This document shows, one piece after another, positions 62,731-64,000 of a DNA stretch of 64,000 bases. Origin of the DNA: Planctomycetota bacterium (GTDB lineage: Bacteria; Planctomycetota; Phycisphaerae; UBA1845; UTPLA1); contig JACRIM010000052.1 of the NCBI GenBank assembly GCA_016235815.1, positions 62,001 to 126,000 of the forward strand, read 5' to 3'. The notes under the pieces are model-generated. The model made no database searches. It had not been told where the DNA came from and saw only the letters and a program-made list of their open reading frames with translations. Positions within the stretch are counted from its first letter, which is position 1, and each line of letters opens with the position of its first letter. The position numbers were made by a program, and so were the translations under genes.

Positions 62731-63138
62731 ATGTCATACAGCGATAAAGTCGTAGACCATTATGAACATCCCCGAAACGTCGGCTCGTTCGACAAGAACG
62801 ACCCGCTCGTGGGCACGGGGATTGTCGGCGCGCCCGAATGCGGCGACGTCATGAAGCTGCAGATCAAGTGCGACGATAACGGCCGGATCGTGGACGCCAA
62901 GTTCAAGACCTTCGGCTGCGGATCGGCCATCGCCTCCAGCTCGCTCGCGACCGAGTGGGTCAAGGGCAAGACCGTGGATGAAGCTCTGCAGATCAAGAAC
63001 ACGGAGATCGTCAGGGAATTGTCCCTGCCGCCCGTGAAGATTCACTGCAGCGTGCTGGCCGAGGATGCCATTCGTGCCGCCATCAGCGATTTCAAGGCCA
63101 AGTCCGAGGCACGCACCGGCGCGACCGCGGGGGCTTGA
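62731..63138 (+). CDS. iscU: Iron-sulfur scaffold protein IscU
   Basis: A 135-residue scaffold. Cys37 (GAPECGD, with Asp39), Cys63 (FGCGSA) and Cys106 (HCSVLAED, with His105) bind the nascent cluster, at E. coli positions. It receives sulfur from IscS and delivers clusters with HscB and chaperones. Normal length. It lies 31 bases after the small unknown gene. Confidence 0.97.
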   Translation: MSYSDKVVDHYEHPRNVGSFDKNDPLVGTGIVGAPECGDVMKLQIKCDDNGRIVDAKFKTFGCGSAIASSSLATEWVKGKTVDEALQIKNTEIVRELSLPPVKIHCSVLAEDAIRAAISDFKAKSEARTGATAGA

Positions 63139-63244
63139 AGCGGCGGGTGTTTGTCCGTTGAATACGCGGCGGGCGCGAAGAATCGCGCTCGCGTAAACAT
63201 GGGATTTTCGCGCGATCCGACCGGATGCGCAGGAGATAAGAAAA

Positions 63245-63574
63245 ATGGTTCAGATCACCGAACGAGCGGCAAGTGAAGTCAAGACGATCATCGAGCAGCA
63301 GAAGCTGGATGCCGAGAAAACCTACCTTCGCGTCGGCGTGAAGGGCGGCGGCTGCAGCGGCTTCTCTTACACACTCGACCTCACCGAGAACGTCAGCGAG
63401 AACGACGAGCAATGGGAAGTCGGCGGCGTCAAGGTCATCTGCGACCCCAAGAGCCACATCTACCTTCAAGGCACGGCGGTGGACTTTAAGGACGAAATCA
63501 TGGGCCGCGGCTTCGTGTTCAACAATCCGAACGCCACACATACCTGCGGATGCGGCAGCAGCTTCAGCGCCTAA
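63245..63574 (+). CDS. iscA: A-type Fe-S carrier IscA
   Basis: A 109-residue HesB/IscA protein. The ligand cysteines are Cys37 (GGGCSGF) and Cys101/Cys103 (HTCGCGSSF). It carries clusters or iron to targets. The gap to iscU is 106 bases and to hscB 105; the latter contains a strong hairpin. Confidence 0.96.
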   Translation: MVQITERAASEVKTIIEQQKLDAEKTYLRVGVKGGGCSGFSYTLDLTENVSENDEQWEVGGVKVICDPKSHIYLQGTAVDFKDEIMGRGFVFNNPNATHTCGCGSSFSA

Positions 63575-63626
63575 GGCGCCACGAGTGATCCCAGCCGTCG
63601 GCGTTCGTCCGGCGAAAGTGCATGTG

Positions 63627-63676
63627 CCCGCCTGCCGGACACGAGGTTTCGATGGTCCGCAGGCGGGTTATTTATT
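63627..63676 (+). terminator. Hairpin with T-rich tail between iscA and hscB
   Basis: CCCGCCTGCCGGAC (63627-63640) pairs with GTCCGCAGGCGGG (63655-63667), with one bulged C, over a 14-base loop. TTATTTATT follows. It would end or attenuate transcription before hscB. Confidence 0.7.
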
Positions 63677-63679
63677 GAC

Positions 63680-64000
63680 ATGATGGACGTTCATCTCACA
63701 AGTCAGTCCGACGCCGCGACCCCGGTCCGCTGCAGCACCTGCGAGATGCTCCACCACGCGCCCCTGGCCTGCCAGGATTGCCACGACCTGTTGGATCATG
63801 TGCAGGGCGCCGATTACTTCGAGCTGTTCGGCCTGCCGCGCGGCTACCACGTGGACCTCGCCGAGCTTGGCCGCCGCTATCTCAGCATCAGCCGCAACAT
63901 CCACCCGGACAAATTCGCCGCGGCCGGCGCTGAAATGCAGTCCTTCGCCCTGCGAATGTCCGCCGCCGTGAACAAAGCGCACGACGTCCTGCGTGATCCC
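63680..64000 (+). CDS. hscB: Fe-S J-domain co-chaperone HscB, 3' end missing
   Basis: The frame from ATG 63680 (a second ATG at 63683) runs off the right edge. The N-terminus has two CxxC pairs (RCSTC, ACQDC), a zinc finger of the type seen in human HSC20. The J domain follows: DYFELFGLPRGYHVD, HPDKF, and MSAAVNKAHDVLRDP, with the HPD loop that activates the HscA/DnaK partner. It would hand the cluster from IscU to targets. Confidence 0.9.
   Translation, partial: MMDVHLTSQSDAATPVRCSTCEMLHHAPLACQDCHDLLDHVQGADYFELFGLPRGYHVDLAELGRRYLSISRNIHPDKFAAAGAEMQSFALRMSAAVNKAHDVLRDP

Noticed and set aside
1-64000. CRISPR array, prophage, insertion sequence or rRNA operon
   Set aside because: No regularly spaced direct repeats, transposase, integrase, phage structural gene or rRNA sequence is visible.

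Overview
The window looks like chromosomal DNA of a planctomycete, probably an uncultured member near Phycisphaerae. The evidence is high GC, many GTG/TTG starts, and lineage-typical families: a DUF1573 lipoprotein, a DUF6677 membrane protein, a tricorn-like S41 protease, a protein with the CDKCGHN...GVCPECE zinc ribbon, FG-GAP/ASPIC surface proteins and a vanadium-haloperoxidase-like lipoprotein. Assignment to a class is inference; there is no rRNA here.

Layout. 1-8.4 kb: the end of a TPR protein, a secreted tricorn-type protease, a VOC protein, an ArsR-type regulator with an SRPBCC protein, and a B12-binding-type radical SAM enzyme. 8.4-12.7 kb: accessory material, namely a ParD antitoxin with a frameshifted ParE, a TIM-barrel/phosphodiesterase pair resembling part of the ebo cluster, a zinc-ribbon membrane protein, and a zeta-type kinase with a small partner joined to a MoxR-like AAA ATPase. 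12.6-21.3 kb: epimerase, a catalytic plus non-catalytic M16 protease pair, two cysteine-rich exported proteins (one metallothionein-like), a TlyA-like methyltransferase, rpsT and a TPR protein. 21.5-32.5 kb: def-fmt-rsmB, a HEAT-repeat protein, a two-gene unknown operon, a PilZ protein, proS and an M48 membrane protease.

32.8-43.2 kb is one long same-strand run: secretin, TPR lipoprotein, histidine kinase, response regulator, HD-GYP protein, STAS protein, GspE/PilB ATPase and GspF/PilC. This is a type II secretion/type IV pilus-like machine with a signalling cassette in its middle. prs and argF follow. 45-53 kb holds a PKD-cyclophilin lipoprotein, a DUF1573 lipoprotein, a FmdB-DUF6677-small membrane protein operon, tRNA-Glu(CTC), a PIN/RHH toxin-antitoxin pair with a perfect palindromic operator, an MFS transporter and rpe.

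53-58.6 kb encodes two large exported surface proteins, translationally coupled, that end in the same short peptide (KVIQWTEVR plus four residues) written with different codons. I regard this as the best candidate for an undescribed system, a C-terminal sorting or secretion tag. 58.7-64 kb carries a haloperoxidase-like lipoprotein and the iron-sulfur assembly operon (Rrf2 regulator, iscS, iscU, iscA, start of hscB). A HEPN-like gene and a small unknown gene sit between iscS and iscU.

Short DNA repeats are also present: heptanucleotide tandem repeats (one inside a coding region), a palindromic intergenic repeat in two copies, and a degenerate nonamer repeat.
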